Positions 33,924-42,262 of a stretch of DNA of 44,428 nt are shown piece after piece (within the stretch, counting starts at the first letter, position 1; each line of letters starts with the position of its first letter). Source of the DNA: RXOA01 sp964554715 (GTDB lineage: Bacteria > Bipolaricaulota > Bipolaricaulia > UBA7950 > UBA9294); contig CAZKPU010000006.1 in the NCBI GenBank assembly GCA_964554715.1, positions 1 through 44,428 of the forward strand, read 5' to 3'. A program made the position numbers and the translations under genes. Below the pieces are notes generated by a model. The model had not been told where the DNA came from, made no database searches, and saw only the letters and a program-made list of their open reading frames with translations.

Positions 33924-33955
33924 GCGGCGGAGAGCGGGAACCCGCTCTCCGCCGC
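33924..33955 (+). terminator. intercistronic hairpin after the PhnD-like gene
   Basis: A perfect 15-bp GC-rich stem (33924-33938 with 33941-33955) and a 2-nt central AA, followed by TTCTTCCTT. It separates the binding-protein gene from the ATPase gene and leaves the ATPase ATG (33969) without a visible ribosome-binding site. It probably causes partial termination or protects the binding-protein message. Confidence 0.75.
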
Positions 33956-33968
33956 TTCTTCCTTACCC

Positions 33969-34742
33969 ATGGCCGAACCACAACTGCGAATCGAACACCT
34001 GACCAAGGTGTATGAACGCGGAGAAGTCCGCGCGTTGAGCGATGTGTCTTTCGAGGTGAATCGCGGCGAATTCTTGATCTTGATCGGGCTCTCCGGGTCG
34101 GGAAAGTCCACGTTCTTGCGCTGTGTCAACCGGCTGATCGAACCCACATCGGGGAACGTCTATCTCAACGGCGAGAACATCACTCGCGCGAACCCTACGC
34201 AGTTGCGGCGAGTTCGCCGTCAGATCGGCATGGTCTTCCAGCAGTTCAACCTGGTACGTCGATCATCCGTTCTCACCAATGTGCTCGCTGGCCGCCTCGG
34301 GTATGTTCCCAAATGGAGAAGTGCACTTGGGAGGTTCCCTCGGGAGGACATCGAGAAGGCGAAGGCATGCCTCGAACGCGTGGGCCTGCGTGAGAAGATG
34401 TACACTCGCGCCGATCAGCTATCCGGCGGGCAGCAACAACGTGTGGGAATCGCACGTGCGCTCATGCAGGATCCGGAGCTCCTGTTTGCGGATGAACCGG
34501 TTTCCGCCCTTGATCCGGCGACCTCCAATTCCATCCTTCAGTATCTCGAGCAGATGAACAAGAGCGATGGGGTCACCGTCATTTGCGCGCTGCACTTCCT
34601 TTCGCTTGCCCGGCGGTACGGTACACGAATCATCGCGCTCAAGGATGGAGAGATCGTTTTCGAGGGGTTGCCCAACGAAATCGACGAAGCACGTTTCAAG
34701 GAGATCTACGGCGAAGACGCTGAAGAAGTGGAGATTCGCTAG
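33969..34742 (+). CDS. PhnC-like ABC transporter ATP-binding protein
   Basis: A 257-residue ATPase with Walker A GLSGSGKST (residues about 39-47), Q loop IGMVFQQFNLVRRSS, signature LSGGQQQRVGIARAL, Walker B LLFADEPVSALDP and a PhnC-style switch segment VICALHFLSLARRYG, where the His is conserved. The best start is ATG 33969, directly after the hairpin and without a ribosome-binding site. The stop codon touches the ATG of the first permease. Confidence 0.9.
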   Translation: MAEPQLRIEHLTKVYERGEVRALSDVSFEVNRGEFLILIGLSGSGKSTFLRCVNRLIEPTSGNVYLNGENITRANPTQLRRVRRQIGMVFQQFNLVRRSSVLTNVLAGRLGYVPKWRSALGRFPREDIEKAKACLERVGLREKMYTRADQLSGGQQQRVGIARALMQDPELLFADEPVSALDPATSNSILQYLEQMNKSDGVTVICALHFLSLARRYGTRIIALKDGEIVFEGLPNEIDEARFKEIYGEDAEEVEIR

Positions 34743-36188
34743 ATGCCTGCAAAGAGCTTCCCTACGCGTCGGTTCATGGCGTTCGCCGTCGACTGGTTGG
34801 CGTTTCTGTATCTCTCGTACTGCACGTATTACCTGATCAATCATTGGTATCGTGAGATCGTCAGTGTTCGGCCGTCCTATCAAGTTCCGTTCCCCGTCTA
34901 CGCTTGGATTGCGGCGTTTGCCGGATCTTTTCTCCTTGCCTTGTTGTGGGAGAATGTTGGGTTGTCACTAGGGTTTCGAGCGTTCGGACTGCGTGTTCGC
35001 AGCGCAGATGGACATCAAACTCAGATGGCCACGCGGTTGCTGCGATACCCAATGGATCTGGTCTCGATGTGCGGGTTGCTCGTGGCTGCAGGTTTGGCCA
35101 CTGCACCGGTTGTCGGCCTTGCCACGGTTTTCGTAAGTATCAGCAACGGTTCCGGCATCGCTCTGATTCCGGGGATGGTTCTATGGCCGATCTCGGGGTG
35201 GCTTCCCACGCTTGGATTTGCTCTCGCAGCAATCGGGATCCTGATTGTGATCGGGGCAGCAGTGTTTTTCTCTTTGCGCTTCATGTTACGGCGGTTTTGG
35301 ATGATCTCGAAGGACCGCCCTGCCCTTGTCGATCGCATCGCCAGAACAGACGTTTTCCGCGTCTCCGACCTCGACAATGTGACGCACTCGTCGTGGTTCC
35401 GCACATCGTCGGGATGGATGGCTGTCTTGCTTGTCGGATTCTCCCTTTACGTCGGCTGGCTGATGACAGACATCAACCTGTCGGCTCTGATTCAGCGTGC
35501 CGGCGTGACACGGTATCTCTGGGAGCAGCTTCTTCGTCCGGACTTCACCCATTTCCTTGTGTCCGAACCCGTCCTGCAGAATTCGCTGCTCACAGCTCTT
35601 CTCGAGACGATCTTCATGGCTCTGATGGCAACAGCCATCGGCGTGCTGTTCGCCTTCCCGCTGAGCTTCCTGGGGGCACGGAATATCATGGCCACGGGCC
35701 CTCTCGGGTGGACGGTCTATACGATCATGCGTGGTTTTTTCAATGTCGTGCGTTCTGTGGAAACGTTGATCTGGGGCATCATTTTCGGCGTGTGGGTCGG
35801 ATTCGGACCGTTTGCCGGCATGCTCGCCCTCACGGCTCATACGATCGCTGCGCTGGGGAAGCTCTACTCCGAGCAAGTGGAGTCAATTGACCCAGGGCCG
35901 CTCGAGGCGATTGCTGCCACAGGCGCACGCCGGTGGCAGGTTATCTTGTACGGAGTGATCCCGCAGATTATCCCCTCGTATCTTGCGTTCACGCTGTACC
36001 GCTGGGATATCAATATACGGATGTCTACGGTCATTGGACTTGTGGGCGCGGGAGGAATCGGTCGCATGTTGTTCTACTACAAGAATGATGGGCGATGGAG
36101 TGAAATGGGCGCTGCCGTGCTTCTGATCATCGCCGTCGTTTGGTTGATGGACTACACAAGCGGGCGTGTGCGGGAGAAGATTCGCTAA
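34743..36188 (+). CDS. PhnE-like permease with N-terminal RDD domain (first)
   Basis: A 481-residue fusion. Residues 1 to about 190 form an RDD-type membrane domain: RRFMAFAVDW carries the Arg and Asp, followed by LGFRAFGLRVRSADG and RLLRYPMDL. Residues about 225-481 are a PhnE-type binding-protein-dependent permease with helices and the cytoplasmic EAA-like loop EAIAATGARRWQVILYGVIP. The start ATG 34743 immediately follows the ATPase stop codon. PhnE alone is usually about 260-290 residues, so the fusion is the unusual feature; the next gene repeats it. What the RDD part does is unknown. Confidence 0.88.
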   Translation: MPAKSFPTRRFMAFAVDWLAFLYLSYCTYYLINHWYREIVSVRPSYQVPFPVYAWIAAFAGSFLLALLWENVGLSLGFRAFGLRVRSADGHQTQMATRLLRYPMDLVSMCGLLVAAGLATAPVVGLATVFVSISNGSGIALIPGMVLWPISGWLPTLGFALAAIGILIVIGAAVFFSLRFMLRRFWMISKDRPALVDRIARTDVFRVSDLDNVTHSSWFRTSSGWMAVLLVGFSLYVGWLMTDINLSALIQRAGVTRYLWEQLLRPDFTHFLVSEPVLQNSLLTALLETIFMALMATAIGVLFAFPLSFLGARNIMATGPLGWTVYTIMRGFFNVVRSVETLIWGIIFGVWVGFGPFAGMLALTAHTIAALGKLYSEQVESIDPGPLEAIAATGARRWQVILYGVIPQIIPSYLAFTLYRWDINIRMSTVIGLVGAGGIGRMLFYYKNDGRWSEMGAAVLLIIAVVWLMDYTSGRVREKIR

Positions 36189-36190
36189 CC

Positions 36191-37444
36191 ATGGCCGATC
36201 GAGAGTACTACGCCGATTTCATCAAGCCCAAGCCACGCTGGCTGACCGCGTGGGATGACATCAAACCCCGCCTTCTCGCGTTTGCCATTGATGCTGGCTA
36301 TGTTGGCGTCCTGTTGCTGATCGCAACCTATTTCTTCACACGCGTCCTGACTGGCGGGATGGGCAGTTTCCTGATCATGCCTTGGTGGGCGCTCCTGATC
36401 CTTGTCGTAGAACTGCCCGTTCTGTGGCAGTCATTGGGCATCTCTGCAGGAATGAGGGCGATGGGGCTTCGTCTCGTAGAGCTCAGCGAGGAAGCGTCTT
36501 CTCCCTCTCTCGCAGCTCGTTGCATCCGTATGGCACTGTGGCACCTATCGACTGCATCCCTGATCGGTCGACTCTGGCCGCTGTTCTCCAAGAGCGGCTT
36601 TGATCCGATCGATCGGATCTCACGCACCCGTATTGTGAAGATCCCTGCGGAGAAGATCAGAAAGGCTCCTTGGTATCGGACATCCTCCGGACTGGCATCG
36701 GCCCTTCTGGGCATCGTGATCCTGGCTGCCGGAGTCTCCATTACGGAGATCAATCTCAGGACCCTGTTCACTCAAGCTTCGGATAGTGCTTTGGTGTGGA
36801 GAGGTCTTTTCTCGCCGGATTGGTCCGAATTCGCGTCCGGGCTTGAGCTGCTCATGGTGACGATCTTCATGGCGTTCATGGCCACGCTGTTCGCCGTGTT
36901 TATCGCCGCGCCGTTAAGTTTCTTCGCTGCACGTAATATGTTCCGGAGCCGCCTCGGCAGGATTCTCTACACCGTTATTCGCGTCGCCGCGAGCATCATC
37001 CGCTCGATCGAGCCGATTGTCTGGGCGATCATTTTCGTCGTCATTGTGACGCCCAGGCGTGCAGCGTTTGCCGGAGTTCTCGCGTTGTGGCTGCATTCCA
37101 TCGCCGACCTAACCAAGCTTTACTCTGAGCGCTTGGAATCGATTGACGCTGGCCCTGTTGAAGCTGTGACGGCTACAGGCGCCTCGAAATTCCAGGTCAT
37201 CCAGTACGGGATCGTCCCGCAGATCCTGAACCCCTACTTGTCGTTCACGCTCTATCGATGGGACATCAACGTACGTATGGCCACGATCATCGGCGCGCTG
37301 GGCGGCGGCGGCATCGGACAGATGCTCATCCAGTACACCCGTTTGTGGTACTGGGAACGAGCAGGGATGTTGATCCTGCTGATCATCGCGACCGTCTGGA
37401 TCATGGACTACGTTTCAAGTCGCCTCCGCGCACATCTTGAGTAG
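36191..37444 (+). CDS. PhnE-like permease with N-terminal RDD domain (second)
   Basis: A 417-residue paralogue of the preceding gene with the same plan. The RDD-like domain spans about residues 20-150 (KPRLLAFAIDAGY, SLGISAGMRAMGLRLVEL, RCIRMALW). The PhnE permease follows from about 165, with EAVTATGASKFQVIQYGIVP as the ATPase-contact loop. The shared segment W-[FY]-RTSSG links the domains in both proteins, suggesting duplication after the fusion. It starts 2 nt after the previous stop. The two permeases probably form a heterodimer. It is convergent with the small ORF at 37480-37689. Confidence 0.88.
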   Translation: MADREYYADFIKPKPRWLTAWDDIKPRLLAFAIDAGYVGVLLLIATYFFTRVLTGGMGSFLIMPWWALLILVVELPVLWQSLGISAGMRAMGLRLVELSEEASSPSLAARCIRMALWHLSTASLIGRLWPLFSKSGFDPIDRISRTRIVKIPAEKIRKAPWYRTSSGLASALLGIVILAAGVSITEINLRTLFTQASDSALVWRGLFSPDWSEFASGLELLMVTIFMAFMATLFAVFIAAPLSFFAARNMFRSRLGRILYTVIRVAASIIRSIEPIVWAIIFVVIVTPRRAAFAGVLALWLHSIADLTKLYSERLESIDAGPVEAVTATGASKFQVIQYGIVPQILNPYLSFTLYRWDINVRMATIIGALGGGGIGQMLIQYTRLWYWERAGMLILLIIATVWIMDYVSSRLRAHLE

Positions 37445-37479
37445 GCCGAGTCAGACGGGCTCGAAGGATCGACCACAAA

Positions 37480-37689
37480 TCATTTCGTGAGCGTTTCAAG
37501 ATATGCTTGGATTTCCTCCAGGCCGTACGTCGTCTTCATCGCTTTGTAGTCTTCGAGCCATGCATCGGCGATCGTGTCATCACGGCGGATCTCTACATCG
37601 TCAATGCCATAGGCGCTCATCATCTTCTGCGCTTCGTCTTCGATCTGGCGGTCCTTCACGCGGAACAGGAACCTCGGAATGTCGGACAT
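37480..37689 (-). CDS. small conserved-looking protein of unknown function
   Basis: A 69-residue acidic protein without a membrane segment, beginning MSDIPRFLFRVKDRQIED. It has a credible ribosome-binding site (GGGAGG, 5 nt before ATG 37689) and a TATAAT box at 37718-37713, so it is likely to be real. I do not recognise a family. It lies between the PhnE-like permease (convergent) and the nucleoside phosphorylase (divergent). Confidence 0.65.
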   Translation of the reverse strand: MSDIPRFLFRVKDRQIEDEAQKMMSAYGIDDVEIRRDDTIADAWLEDYKAMKTTYGLEEIQAYLETLTK

Positions 37690-37712
37690 CCTGCCTCCCT
37701 TCGATGCGGGTG

Positions 37713-37718
37713 ATTATA
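37713..37718 (-). promoter_or_regulatory. -10 box of the small protein gene
   Basis: A consensus TATAAT on the minus strand (37718-37713), 24 nt before ATG 37689. The nearest -35-like sequence, TTGCAC, is only 15 bp upstream, so the -35 element is uncertain. Confidence 0.5.
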
Positions 37719-37894
37719 CCGTGTGCGGCGCCGGTGCAAGCGGCCCGCTCTGGTCAACGATCTGCGCAACCGCACACGCAGAAACGGGCTGGCCGGCGTT
37801 CGCCTCTTGGCTCGTCTGGAACACAGGGAGGCCGTTGATCCGTATCGTCATCTCGGCTTCCGGGAAGCGGAGACGCTCCTGTTTGAGTGGCCCA

Positions 37895-37923
37895 TTGGCG
37901 ATGAGCGCGATCCGGACTACAAT
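37895..37923 (+). promoter_or_regulatory. promoter of the nucleoside phosphorylase gene, apparently leaderless
   Basis: TTGGCG (37895-37900), a 17-bp spacer and TACAAT (37918-37923) end 8 nt before the ATG at 37932. The expected start is at 37929-37931, leaving no room for a ribosome-binding site. The rest of the 242-bp gap (37690-37894) holds the divergent -10 box and nothing else that I recognise. Confidence 0.7.
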
Positions 37924-37931
37924 TGCGGGTT

Positions 37932-39236
37932 ATGAACACAGTCGATCTCATTCGAAAGAAGCGAAGCGGTGATCCCCTATCTCGGGAGGAAATCGAGTAC
38001 ATCATCAGCGGTTACGTCGATGGGAGGATCCCCGACTACCAGATCGCGGCGTGGCTCATGGCCATCTATTTCCGGTCGATGACCGATGAAGAGACGGCAA
38101 CACTGACCGATGTGATGGCGCACTCCGGAGCGATGCTCGATCTTTCGAATACGCCCGGGTTCCCGGTGGACAAACACTCCACCGGCGGCGTGGGCGACAC
38201 GACAACCTTGGTGCTCATTCCCCTCCTTGCTGCCGCCGGATTGACCGTGGCCAAGCTTTCCGGACGTTCTCTCGGCCACACCGGAGGCACCATCGACAAA
38301 CTGGAGTCGATCCCCGGATTCCGCACCGATCTGTCCCGCACAGAGTTCCTGGATCAGGTGGAACGGTTCGGAGTCGCGCTGGCCGATCACACGGAAGACA
38401 TGGTTCCCGCCGACCGGCTGCTGTACGAGCTGCGCGACGTTACGTGCACGGTAGATTCGCTGCCGCTCATCGTCGCGTCGATCATGTCCAAGAAGATTGC
38501 CGGCGGAGCGAAAGGGATCGTCATCGACGTCAAGACAGGGGAAGGCGCCTTTCTGACGGAACTCGAAGAATCCAAGAAGCTGGCACGAGCGCTGGTCTCG
38601 ATCGGAACCCACCTCGGCCGCAGAATCTCCGCATTGATCACGGGGATGTCTCAACCGCTGGGCAGGATGGTCGGCAACGCTCTTGAGGTACGAGAAGCGA
38701 TCGATACGCTCCGCGGCAAGGGTCCCGACGATCTTGCCGATCTGTGTTGCGAACTCGGAGCGGAACTCGTCACCGCCGCCGGTCAAGCTCCGTCCCGCTC
38801 GGCTGCCGTCGCTTCGCTTCGCGATCTTCTGAGCGGTGGAGAAGCGCTGGCGAAGCTGCAGGAGCTGGTGCGCCTTCAGGGTGGAGACCCGCGGGTCGTG
38901 GACGACCCATCGATACTTCCTTCGGCAGCGAAAACGATCCCGATCCTCGCGGAGAGCGCGGGAACCGTCGCCAGGCTCAACGCACTTCACATCGGACGTG
39001 CAGCATCGCTGCTGGGAGCTGGGCGGTTTGTCAAGGAAGATCGCGTCGATCCCGCCGTCGGAATCGAGGTTGTCGCCAAGATCGGCGATTCCGTGTCAAC
39101 CGGGGACCGACTGGCGATCCTTCATGTGAATGACGAGGACCGTTTGGACGAGGCGATGAAGCTCGTTGGCAACGCCTACGAACTCGCCCACGGCCCGGTG
39201 ATGCCGCCGCCGCTCATGATCGACCGGATCGCCTGA
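37932..39236 (+). CDS. pyrimidine-nucleoside (thymidine) phosphorylase
   Basis: This enzyme splits thymidine, deoxyuridine or uridine with phosphate into base and (deoxy)ribose 1-phosphate. The 434-residue protein has the family signature SGRSLGHTGGTIDKLE at about 112-127, the phosphate site KHSTGGVGDTTT at about 80-91 and IMSKKIAGGAKGIVIDVKTG near 185. The length equals DeoA/Pdp. I cannot separate thymidine-specific DeoA from broad-specificity Pdp by eye, so no symbol is given. It is convergent with cytidine deaminase and lies near the nucleoside-type importer, so a salvage role is coherent. The start is ATG 37932 without a ribosome-binding site. Confidence 0.95.
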   Translation: MNTVDLIRKKRSGDPLSREEIEYIISGYVDGRIPDYQIAAWLMAIYFRSMTDEETATLTDVMAHSGAMLDLSNTPGFPVDKHSTGGVGDTTTLVLIPLLAAAGLTVAKLSGRSLGHTGGTIDKLESIPGFRTDLSRTEFLDQVERFGVALADHTEDMVPADRLLYELRDVTCTVDSLPLIVASIMSKKIAGGAKGIVIDVKTGEGAFLTELEESKKLARALVSIGTHLGRRISALITGMSQPLGRMVGNALEVREAIDTLRGKGPDDLADLCCELGAELVTAAGQAPSRSAAVASLRDLLSGGEALAKLQELVRLQGGDPRVVDDPSILPSAAKTIPILAESAGTVARLNALHIGRAASLLGAGRFVKEDRVDPAVGIEVVAKIGDSVSTGDRLAILHVNDEDRLDEAMKLVGNAYELAHGPVMPPPLMIDRIA

Positions 39237-39261
39237 GAGCCCTAGCGCCTCCTCGGACCTG

Positions 39262-39651
39262 CTACGGACGTAGGCGAAACCCGTGTGGGAGAAGGTCTCG
39301 AACGGTGGTTCGTAGGACGTCGCCGTCCGCCTTCGCCATCAGGACTTGCATGTCGGGGGCATGCTCGAACAACACCTGCCGGCATGCACCGCACGGCGAA
39401 CTGAGTTCGGCTTTGGGGCACGAAACCGCAATCCTGACAAAATCGTGCTTCCCTTCGGAGATCGCCTTGAACAACGCCGTGCGTTCAGCGCAGATCGACA
39501 AGCTATTCACGCCGTTCTCCACATTGGCCCCGGTAAAGACAGTCCCGTCAGAGCAGAGGAGCGCTGCACCGACCGGGAACTCCGAATACGGACAGTACGC
39601 TCGTTCGCTTGCTTGAACCGCAAGCGCCATCAGCTCCTGATCTGTGATCAT
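39262..39651 (-). CDS. cdd: cytidine deaminase
   Basis: This enzyme deaminates cytidine and deoxycytidine to uridine and deoxyuridine, which the neighbouring phosphorylase could then cleave. The 129-residue protein has the zinc/catalytic motif CAER (position about 53-56, in SICAERTALFKAIS) and the downstream PCGACRQVLFE. The substrate-binding segment is YCPYSEFPVGAALL. It is the homotetrameric short form. ATG 39651 lies 1 nt beyond the stop of the upstream gene on the same strand, so it is coupled to that gene. Confidence 0.95.
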   Translation of the reverse strand: MITDQELMALAVQASERAYCPYSEFPVGAALLCSDGTVFTGANVENGVNSLSICAERTALFKAISEGKHDFVRIAVSCPKAELSSPCGACRQVLFEHAPDMQVLMAKADGDVLRTTVRDLLPHGFRLRP

Positions 39652-39652
39652 C

Positions 39653-40549
39653 CTAGAATCGGATCACCATCCCCACACTCCCACTGAGTTCACCGAGCGT
39701 CACCGGCCATCCGCCTGAGACAGATTGGGTGATCGGAGCCGTTCCTTTGATCCTGGCGTAGAGACGCAGGAACGGCGGGCCGATTCCGATCCCGATACTT
39801 CCGTGCACGGCGAATGCGCTCCAACGGAGCGACTCGAGATGGAGTCCGGCGATCAACACACCCAACGTCTCCTGGAACTCGCCTCCCAGCACAGTGATCC
39901 CAGGCACAATCCTGCCGCACATCCAATCCACGCCGAAACCAAGGTCGACGTCGGCGACAAGCAATCCGATCCGCTTGGCGACATCCGTTGAAAGCATCAC
40001 GGATCGAAGCTCGGGAGCTACCGATAGCACGGCTTCATCCCAGTCAACGACAATCGGCCACACGTCGAATCCGGGGTCGATCCCTGCCCAATGAAGCGCT
40101 GACAGAGCAAACGATTCACTCAGCCATCCGGCCTCAAAACGCAGCGTGTCGAGCACGACGAACGGAAGATCGAATTCGAGTGCACCTCCGAGATGCGGAA
40201 CCGGAACCGCTTGGAGCAGGATGCCTGACGTTCCCGCCACCCAAGCGGGAATCGAGGCGGAGATTCCATCCCCCACCGCCTCGATCTCCGCTGCCAGTTC
40301 GCCGGCGACCTCGGGAGGAAGCCCCTCGGCAATCAGGGCAACCTCCCATGCTTGCGCCGCTTGATCAATCACCGCTGGAGCCTGCTCCAAGGCCGGCAGC
40401 ACGTTCAGCGTATAGAACGGAAACCCGAACCCTAGCCCACCGGCGACTCCGGCCATCGAAGCCGAGGCGATCAGGAAGGCAAATAAGAGCCACACAGCCG
40501 ATCGCCTCACCCGCCGTCGTCGCAGCGCGGTGCTGCCGTTGTTGATCAT
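39653..40549 (-). CDS. predicted exported, possibly outer-membrane protein
   Basis: A 298-residue protein I do not recognise. A basic N-terminus (ALRRRRVRR) and a hydrophobic segment (about residues 18-40) look like a signal peptide. The C-terminal third is a series of alternating-hydrophobic stretches (HLESLRWSAFAVHGSIGIGI, PPFLRLYARIKG) and the last residue is Phe (GSVGMVIRF), as in beta-barrel outer-membrane proteins. ATG 40549 overlaps the acyl-CoA synthetase stop by 4 bases. It is the middle gene of a synthetase-OMP-cdd operon. The barrel prediction is inference. Confidence 0.6.
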   Translation of the reverse strand: MINNGSTALRRRRVRRSAVWLLFAFLIASASMAGVAGGLGFGFPFYTLNVLPALEQAPAVIDQAAQAWEVALIAEGLPPEVAGELAAEIEAVGDGISASIPAWVAGTSGILLQAVPVPHLGGALEFDLPFVVLDTLRFEAGWLSESFALSALHWAGIDPGFDVWPIVVDWDEAVLSVAPELRSVMLSTDVAKRIGLLVADVDLGFGVDWMCGRIVPGITVLGGEFQETLGVLIAGLHLESLRWSAFAVHGSIGIGIGPPFLRLYARIKGTAPITQSVSGGWPVTLGELSGSVGMVIRF

Positions 40550-42171
40550 CGTCGATCCCAGCCCTCCCACTCTCTGCGCTTCAGTTCGGCGCGACGGATC
40601 TTGCCGCTCGTTGTCTTCGGAAGCTCGGTTACGAAGTCAATCGCGCGGGGATATTTGTAGGGCGCCGTAACGTTCTTCACGTGGTCCTGAAGCTCCTTGG
40701 TTAGCTCGTCCGACGCTGCGAATCCTTCGGCAAGGATGACAAACGCCTTGACGATCTCTCCGCGATCTCGGTGCGGTGCAGCGACGGCTGCTGCTTCCAC
40801 GACAGCACGGTGGCTGACCAGCGCATCCTCGACTTCGAACGGGCCGATCCTGTAGCCGGACGTCAGAATGACATCATCGGCGCGGCCTTCGAAGAACAGA
40901 TACCCGTCCTCGTCCATCTTCGCCAGATCGCCCGTGCGGTACCATCCTCCGGAAAATGCATCTCGATCAAGTTCGGGCGCTCTCCAGTATCCGTCAAAGA
41001 TCGCCGGATTCTCGGGCTGGATCGCGATCTCTCCGATCCCTCCCCGCTCGACGGGGACTCCCTGCTCGTCGATCAACGTGACACCGGGGCCGGGGGTCGG
41101 CAACCCCATCGCCCCCGGCTTCACCGGCAGGCCGGGCAGGTTGCACACCAAGCAAACGCTCTCCGTTTGTCCGTAACCGTCACGGATCGTGACGCCGAAC
41201 GCTCGCTTGAACGCCTCGATCGGTTCGACGTTGAGCGGCTCTCCGGCGGAGAGCGCATCCTCCAGCACGACCTTGTACTTGCCCATCTCCGGAAGCTGAG
41301 CAAACAGGCGGTACTCGGTCGGCGTGGCACACAGCTTGGTCACTTTGTACTTCTCGAGAAGCTGCAGGTAGCGCTCGCCGTCGAAGCGTCCGTTGTACAT
41401 CAACTGTGTCGCTCCCGTTGTGAGCGAGACACCGATCGGACTCCAATACCACTTCGCCCATCCGGGTGCGGTCGTCGCCCAAATGACGTCGTTCTCGTGG
41501 GCATCGTACCAGTAGCGACCGGTGATCCGATGATGGCAGTACATCCATCGGTGCTTGTGAACGACCGGCTTGGGGTTCCCCGTGGTTCCGCTGGTGAAGT
41601 TGATCGTCATCGGATCGGATGCCGACAACGTCACTTTGGGGCCGTCAGCCGATGCCTGTTTCATCAGATCTTCGAAGCGCAGCCATCCTTCCCGCGGAGA
41701 GTCGCTTCCGATCAAGATGAACGTTTCCAGCGGGCAATCTCCCCTTGTCGCGTCCACCGTGTCCGCTGTCGAGACGTCGGCGACAATGAGCGTGGCACCG
41801 CTCGCCTTGGACCGGTAGGCGATCTCCTTGGCCTTCAGCATCTCGGAACACGGAACCGCAACGCCACCGGCCACGAAGGTTCCCAGTTGCGCCATATGCG
41901 CCTCAGGCAATCGCGGCAATACATGAAGCACCGGATCTCCCTTGGTCACGCCCAGCTCGATCAGCGCCGTGCCGAACCGCCGAGTCCCCTCCACAAGCTC
42001 CGCATAGGTCACCTGTCGTTCGTTTCCGGAAGCATCCTCCCAGAACACGGCGATCTTCGCCGGGTTCCTTGCGGCATGCCCCTCCACCACGTCAACGATG
42101 TTGTAGTCCTGTGGGACGTTCCAGTGGAACTCCGCCAGTTCCCTTTCGTAGTCCGCGCGGGTGTATCGCAT
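40546..42171 (-). CDS. acyl-CoA synthetase, AMP-forming (ACSM/acetyl-CoA synthetase-like)
   Basis: A 541-residue ANL-superfamily enzyme that activates a carboxylate to acyl-AMP and then acyl-CoA. The P-loop TINFTSGTTGNPKPVVHKH lies near residue 190. The A5 motif YGQTES is near 335 and the A8 hinge GYLFFEGRADDVILTSGYRI near 425. The catalytic Lys is in PKTTSGKIRRAEL near the C-terminus. The order of motifs and length match medium-chain (ACSM) enzymes; chain-length specificity cannot be told from sequence by eye. The start ATG 42171 has AGGAAGGGG upstream at 12-20 nt; a longer frame to 42264 has no support. Transcribed divergently from the gene at 42263. Confidence 0.9.
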   Translation of the reverse strand: MRYTRADYERELAEFHWNVPQDYNIVDVVEGHAARNPAKIAVFWEDASGNERQVTYAELVEGTRRFGTALIELGVTKGDPVLHVLPRLPEAHMAQLGTFVAGGVAVPCSEMLKAKEIAYRSKASGATLIVADVSTADTVDATRGDCPLETFILIGSDSPREGWLRFEDLMKQASADGPKVTLSASDPMTINFTSGTTGNPKPVVHKHRWMYCHHRITGRYWYDAHENDVIWATTAPGWAKWYWSPIGVSLTTGATQLMYNGRFDGERYLQLLEKYKVTKLCATPTEYRLFAQLPEMGKYKVVLEDALSAGEPLNVEPIEAFKRAFGVTIRDGYGQTESVCLVCNLPGLPVKPGAMGLPTPGPGVTLIDEQGVPVERGGIGEIAIQPENPAIFDGYWRAPELDRDAFSGGWYRTGDLAKMDEDGYLFFEGRADDVILTSGYRIGPFEVEDALVSHRAVVEAAAVAAPHRDRGEIVKAFVILAEGFAASDELTKELQDHVKNVTAPYKYPRAIDFVTELPKTTSGKIRRAELKRREWEGWDRR

Positions 42172-42200
42172 CGTGTGTGATCCCCTTCCTGCCTTGAGTT

Positions 42201-42229
42201 TTGAAGTTAAGCTCAGAACCTTATAGCAT
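42201..42229 (+). promoter_or_regulatory. promoter of the unrecognised gene at 42263
   Basis: TTGAAG (42201-42206), a 17-bp spacer and TAGCAT (42224-42229) lie upstream of ATG 42263, giving a leader of about 27 nt that contains TAGGAGGA. Confidence 0.55.
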
Positions 42230-42262
42230 ATCCATGAACTCGATGCCAGTGTAGGAGGAACC

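Noticed and set aside
34743..37444. Two consecutive permeases as a frameshifted or split single gene
   Set aside because: Each has complete RDD and PhnE domains and its own start and stop, so they are paralogues rather than fragments.
37723..37935. 70-codon ORF upstream of the nucleoside phosphorylase
   Set aside because: It has no ribosome-binding site, starts at a GTG next to the divergent promoter, contains the phosphorylase promoter within it, and looks like no known protein.
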